From: Peribacillus frigoritolerans
GTDB lineage: Bacteria; Bacillota; Bacilli; Bacillales; DSM-1321
Length of the DNA stretch: 64,000 nt
NCBI RefSeq assembly: GCF_001636405.1
Contig: NZ_KV440950.1
Coordinates: 2,069,712 to 2,133,711, forward strand
Reading direction: 5' to 3'
A program made the position numbers and the translations under genes. Shown piece after piece: positions 60,672-64,000 of the stretch. Below the pieces are notes generated by a model. That model did no database searches. It saw only the letters and a program-made list of their open reading frames with translations, and was not told the DNA's origin. How positions within the stretch are numbered: the first letter of the stretch is position 1; each line of letters starts with the position of its first letter.

Positions 60672-61097
60672 TTGAACGTAACTACTGCCATGCAACTTTT
60701 AAAAGATAAAGGTTTTAAGCATACAGGAAAGAGGGAAGAAATGCTTCAGCTCTTCTCTTCCAGCGATAAATATTTAACGGCCAAAGATGTATTGGAGAAT
60801 ATGAAACAGGATTATCCAGGTTTAAGCTTCGATACGATTTACAGAAATCTTTCATTATTTGTCGAGCTGGGCATCTTTGAAGCGACCGAGTTGGAAGGGG
60901 AAAAGCGTTTTCGTTTTACATGCGGTCATTCTTCCCACCATCACCACTTCATCTGTTTGAACTGTGGAAAAACGAAAGAAATTGAATTGTGCCCGATGCA
61001 GGAACTTCAGGAAAGCTTGAAGGACTACGATGTTTCGGGGCATAAATTTGAAATTTACGGACGCTGTCCTGCATGTAGCGTATCTTTGGAAGCATAA
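60672..61097 (+). CDS. zur: zinc uptake regulator Zur (Fur family)
   Basis: A 141-residue Fur-family repressor. The winged helix includes [14 protein letters not shown]; metal sites are in [14 protein letters not shown] and a second CxxC in GRCPACS. The sequence is close to B. subtilis YqfV/Zur. The start is TTG at 60672 after GGGGTGATG. It is the last gene of znuC-znuB-zur, so it probably controls its own operon through the Zur box. Confidence 0.94.
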   Translation: MNVTTAMQLLKDKGFKHTGKREEMLQLFSSSDKYLTAKDVLENMKQDYPGLSFDTIYRNLSLFVELGIFEATELEGEKRFRFTCGHSSHHHHFICLNCGKTKEIELCPMQELQESLKDYDVSGHKFEIYGRCPACSVSLEA

Positions 61098-61128
61098 AAA
61101 ACCATTGACCTCAAGTCAATGGTTTTTT
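61096..61128. terminator. bidirectional terminator between zur and yqfW
   Basis: AAAAAACCATTGAC (61096-61109) pairs with GTCAATGGTTTTTT (61115-61128): a 14-bp stem with A/T runs serving both strands. Confidence 0.9.
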
Positions 61129-61134
61129 CTTGTC

Positions 61135-61719
61135 TCATTTTATAGTTGCCGGTTTCCCTGACATCCATTGATTCACCCAGGCAGAGGCTTCTTGCCAATT
61201 GTTGACCCGAATCACCCTTTCAGGCACGGGATCTTGGTTGTAAGGGGTATTAAATAAAATCACGGGTATTTTACACTCTTCTGAAATCGCCACTGCATTA
61301 TCGTGCTTGTCCTCCAAAAAGAGATCGACTTCGAATTTTTTGGCTGCAGCAATCTTATCGTGTGAACCTACAAGCTCTATATGATCATATAGGACTTGAT
61401 TACTCGTGAACCAATTCTTCGTTACATCCAATAAACGGGAGCTCCTGGCACTGATGAAATAAAGGTTGGCTTGTTCTGTCCATTTTTCCAATACATCTTT
61501 CGCACCTTCAGCCAATAATGATTCGGAATAGATGAGCGGCTCGGTCTCGATGAACCATTTAGTGAAATCCTCTTTTGGAACATTCACGAAAGGCAATAAG
61601 TCATATTCGGTTATGTCTTCATATGCTAAATTCAGTTGAAATGCTTTATTTAAAAAGGGAACCATGGAATCAGGTCTTGTGACAGTCCCGTCTATATCGA
61701 TGCCAAAACGTTTTTTCAT
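61135..61719 (-). CDS. yqfW: 5' nucleotidase, NT5C type (YqfW)
   Basis: A 194-residue HAD-superfamily protein. Motif I is FGIDIDGTV near the N-terminus, motif II is in YFISARSSR, and the acidic motif is FLEDKHDNAV. It matches YqfW; 5'-nucleotidase activity is by family. The frame extends 28 codons further, but the ATG at 61719 follows GAGGAGAG and gives the family N-terminus. Confidence 0.9.
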   Translation of the reverse strand: MKKRFGIDIDGTVTRPDSMVPFLNKAFQLNLAYEDITEYDLLPFVNVPKEDFTKWFIETEPLIYSESLLAEGAKDVLEKWTEQANLYFISARSSRLLDVTKNWFTSNQVLYDHIELVGSHDKIAAAKKFEVDLFLEDKHDNAVAISEECKIPVILFNTPYNQDPVPERVIRVNNWQEASAWVNQWMSGKPATIK

Positions 61720-61887
61720 GATGAATCTCTCCTCATTTTCAATACTTGTAATAGTGTAACATATCCCATCATAGCTTTGGTAAAAACCCATATTTATTTC
61801 CAAGACATGAAACCATTTTCACGATGGGTTCCTGCGATTTTTACATACACTATAAATGCTTCACAAACGAAAGTGAGGGATGCACGA

Positions 61888-62358
61888 ATGGAAAAAGATC
61901 AATACTCCAGTATTGACGATGAAATGCAATTGACGAAAGAGGGCAGTGAACCATCCGTTGTGGATGATCAGCATCATGAGCGGTATTATAATGAAGATAA
62001 ACCTGAAGATGACAGACGATATGAGAGCGGTGAGACCATAACCAACATGGATAACCGTTATCAGGAAGAAACGTCTGCCGAGATTTCAACACCGCCTCAG
62101 CGAATCAGGTCATATAAAAATGATGAAACCGAAGAGGGTAATGGTTTGGGGAATGTGGCATCAAGAGGAAAAGCCATTGGTGTCATAGCATTGATCATCT
62201 CCATTTTATCGTTATTCATGATGCCTTTCATTTTAGGGATTGTGGGTATCATTGTAGGTATAGTGGCAAGAAGCCGGGGATCGAACCTGGGTACTTGGGC
62301 CATCGGCATAGGTGTTGTCTCCATCATCGTTGGCATATTTATTGCCCCGTTCTTTTAG
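61888..62358 (+). CDS. yqfX: YqfX-like DUF4190 membrane protein
   Basis: A 156-residue protein with a very acidic, hydrophilic N-terminal half (DDEMQLTKEGSEPSVVDDQ) and two transmembrane segments near the C-terminus (about 98-120 and 135-155) separated by the basic loop ARSRGSN. It matches the YqfX family (DUF4190), with unknown function. The ATG at 61888 follows GTGAGGGATG. An upstream frame extension lacks a ribosome binding site. Confidence 0.82.
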   Translation: MEKDQYSSIDDEMQLTKEGSEPSVVDDQHHERYYNEDKPEDDRRYESGETITNMDNRYQEETSAEISTPPQRIRSYKNDETEEGNGLGNVASRGKAIGVIALIISILSLFMMPFILGIVGIIVGIVARSRGSNLGTWAIGIGVVSIIVGIFIAPFF

Positions 62359-62365
62359 CATCGTT

Positions 62366-62400
62366 AAACCCTTTGATGTCATTTACATCAAAGGGTTTTT
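62366..62400 (+). terminator. terminator after yqfX
   Basis: AAACCCTTTGATGT (62366-62379) pairs with ACATCAAAGGGTTT (62385-62398), followed by T. Confidence 0.88.
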
Positions 62401-62410
62401 CAAATGATAA

Positions 62411-62452
62411 AAAACAAAAAATCCCGATAATGAAAATTCGGGATTCTTTGTT
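62411..62452 (-). terminator. terminator after ispG
   Basis: AATCCCGA (62420-62427) pairs with TCGGGATT (62438-62445), flanked by AAAACAAAA and TTTGTTTT. On the minus strand it ends in T after the ispG stop. Confidence 0.82.
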
Positions 62453-63574
62453 TTATTTATTTAGTAATGCTGCTGCAGCAGCTTCGGCTCTTTGTTTTTC
62501 ATAGTACTCTTCAGCGATTTTGTCAATTTCCTTTTTCAGTTCCTCGACCATCGTCTCTTCAGGCACTTTACGTACGATTTGTCCTTTTCTAAACAGTAAA
62601 CCTTCACCGCGGGCGCCGGCTATGCCGATATCAGCCTCACGGGCTTCTCCAGGGCCGTTTACAGCACAACCAAGCACTGATACCTTGATTGGTGCTTTAA
62701 CCGTCTGGATGTACTCTTCAACTTCATTGGCGATGGAAATCAAATCAATCTCGATTCGACCGCAAGTTGGGCAGGAAATTAAAGTGGCCATGTTGGAAGC
62801 AAGGCCGAATACTTTTAGGAGCTCCCTTGCCACCTTCACCTCTTCGACGGGATCGGCACTTAAGGAAACACGAATCGTGCTTCCGATACCCTGACTTAGG
62901 ATGGCACCTAGTCCGGCAGCGCTCTTTACGGTTCCGGAGAACAGTGTACCTGATTCCGTGATCCCAAGGTGTAAAGGATAATCGAATGCTTTTGAAGCTT
63001 TTTCATATGCCTCGATTGCTAAATTCACATCGGAAGCTTTCATCGAAACGATAATATCATGAAAATCCAGATCTTCTAGAATCTTGATATGGTGTAAAGC
63101 ACTTTCCACCATTCCATCAGCAGTCGGGTAGCCATATTTCTCGAGGATTTTCTTCTCTAGAGAACCAGCATTGACGCCGATACGGATTGGTATTCCTTTA
63201 GCCTTCGCAGCTTTCACGACTGCTTCAACCTTTTCACGGCGTCCGATATTACCAGGGTTTATCCTGATTTTATCCGCTCCGCCTTCGATTGCCTTCAGAG
63301 CAAGTTTGTAATCGAAATGAATATCGACTACAAGAGGGATGTTTATCCGTTTTTTTATCTCAGAGATTGCGTCAGCTGCCCTTTCATCCGGACAGGCTAC
63401 GCGTACGATTTGACATCCCGCCTCTTCAAGACGAAGGATTTCTGCAACCGTTGCTTCAACATCATGTGTTTTTGTCGTTGTCATGCTTTGTACTATAACT
63501 TCATTATTGCCGCCAATCGTTAAGTTTCCGACTTTAATTGGCCGCGTTTTGGTGCGATGTATGATTTCACTCAA
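62453..63574 (-). CDS. ispG: 4-hydroxy-3-methylbut-2-en-1-yl diphosphate synthase
   Basis: Converts MEcPP to HMBPP in the non-mevalonate pathway. The 373-residue protein has an N-terminal TIM barrel ([18 protein letters not shown] split across the first strand; [11 protein letters not shown]) and a C-terminal [4Fe-4S] domain with SCPTCGR and [11 protein letters not shown]. The start is TTG at 63574 behind AAGGAGAG. It is cooperative with ispH in this window, although the two are separate units. Confidence 0.96.
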   Translation of the reverse strand: MSEIIHRTKTRPIKVGNLTIGGNNEVIVQSMTTTKTHDVEATVAEILRLEEAGCQIVRVACPDERAADAISEIKKRINIPLVVDIHFDYKLALKAIEGGADKIRINPGNIGRREKVEAVVKAAKAKGIPIRIGVNAGSLEKKILEKYGYPTADGMVESALHHIKILEDLDFHDIIVSMKASDVNLAIEAYEKASKAFDYPLHLGITESGTLFSGTVKSAAGLGAILSQGIGSTIRVSLSADPVEEVKVARELLKVFGLASNMATLISCPTCGRIEIDLISIANEVEEYIQTVKAPIKVSVLGCAVNGPGEAREADIGIAGARGEGLLFRKGQIVRKVPEETMVEELKKEIDKIAEEYYEKQRAEAAAAALLNK

Positions 63575-63777
63575 GTGGAATTCTCTCCTTTAGGAAAAAA
63601 TCAGTTTTGATTTTTAATTTGTTTCTCTGAAATATTGTATCAATGTACTTACCGCTTGACAAGGAAATAGGACGCATAATCTTTTTTCAATAAGTGACAT
63701 CTCCTATTTATGGGAGTTTTTGGTATTTGGAAATCCCCTTAAGTGTGTTTGTGAAGGCACTAATCCCCATATGAAAG

Positions 63778-64000
63778 TTATTTATAAACGGGAATTTTAT
63801 AAGTTTTGCCAATCTGCATATTTTCTGGCTTCAATCCCTCATTCAAACTTTGAAAGTCAGAGATGATCGTTTCGATTGGGTGATTGGATTTGCCTTTTTC
63901 CTTTTCGACGATGGAGAGTAAGGTATCCCCGGGTTGCATTGTGATTTCTTTATAAGCGGCAGACGGTGCGGATTCAGGCTGGCTGGCCGGCACGGCCGGT
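63778..64000 (-). CDS. yqfZ: LysM-domain protein, C-terminal part (truncated by window)
   Basis: About 73 C-terminal residues are visible and the frame is open past base 64000. They contain one LysM domain (MQPGDTLLSIVEKEKG to IGKTYKIPVYK), preceded by a Pro/Ala/Ser-rich linker, so it is likely a secreted peptidoglycan-binding protein. Position next to ispG matches yqfZ of B. subtilis, but the N-terminal part is not seen, so the symbol is tentative. Confidence 0.7.
   Translation of the reverse strand, partial: PAVPASQPESAPSAAYKEITMQPGDTLLSIVEKEKGKSNHPIETIISDFQSLNEGLKPENMQIGKTYKIPVYK

Overview
This window is core chromosome of a spore-forming Bacillaceae (Bacillota). The evidence is AGGAGG-type ribosome binding sites, frequent TTG/GTG starts, sporulation genes (sda, gpr, spoIIP, yqfC, yqfD), the late competence operon comEA-EB-EC, and a gene order that follows the B. 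subtilis yqeG-to-yqfZ segment almost gene for gene. It is not B. subtilis itself: psd lies upstream of sda/yqeG, deoC sits between mtaB and yqeW, and zinc ABC-transporter genes sit next to zur. Protein divergence and the palindromic repeats fit a Peribacillus/'Bacillus simplex'-like species, but that is inference. Genes are densely packed on both strands. I see no phage, insertion sequence, CRISPR array, tRNA or rRNA.

Layout. 1-7.1 kb: the 3' end of psd, the sporulation checkpoint gene sda (minus) with a DnaA-box cluster, then the tightly coupled operon yqeG-yqeH-aroE-yhbY-nadD-yqeK-rsfS-yqeM (ribosome assembly, NAD and shikimate synthesis), and comER on the minus strand. 7.2-12.8 kb: comEA-comEB-comEC, yqzM, holA and rpsT. 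13-15.8 kb: gpr, spoIIP, yqxA. 15.9-28.2 kb: lepA, hemW, the CIRCE-controlled hrcA-grpE-dnaK-dnaJ operon with prmA-rsmE-mtaB, then deoC. 28.4-35.9 kb: yqeW (minus), rpsU-yqeY, a sigma-W-type promoter driving yqeZ-floA and a further gene, then yqfC-yqfD-phoH. 36.1-41.5 kb: pgpH-ybeY-dgkA-cdd-era-yqzL-recO. 41.5-46.4 kb: a glycine T-box leader with glyQ-glyS, then ccpN-ppsR. 46.9-53.8 kb: yqxD-dnaG-sigA, an unrecognised membrane protein, cccA, trmK-yqfO. 53.8-64 kb: ispH, yqfQ, a 121-bp palindromic tandem repeat, cshB-nfo, yqfT, a Zur-box-controlled zinc ABC operon ending in zur, then yqfW, yqfX, ispG and a partial LysM protein.

The genes support macromolecular housekeeping: ribosome assembly (yqeH, yhbY, rsfS, ybeY, era, lepA, rpsT, rpsU), replication and transcription (dnaG, sigA, holA), protein folding (grpE, dnaK, dnaJ), isoprenoids (ispG, ispH), membrane stress (yqeZ, floA), cyclic-di-AMP turnover (pgpH) and zinc homeostasis. 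Regulatory elements read directly from the sequence include four DnaA boxes, a perfect CIRCE, a TGAAAC-N16-CGTA promoter, a T-box with specifier GGC, a Zur-type operator and about twenty intrinsic terminators.

I did not find a clearly new multi-gene system. The observations most worth a second look are: a terminator-shaped hairpin that buries the yqfC ribosome binding site and carries a sigma-E-like -10 box in its loop; the 121-bp foldback repeat array before cshB; an 11-G tract in the comEC translation-initiation region; a structured leader before holA; and the unrecognised sigA-cccA membrane protein.
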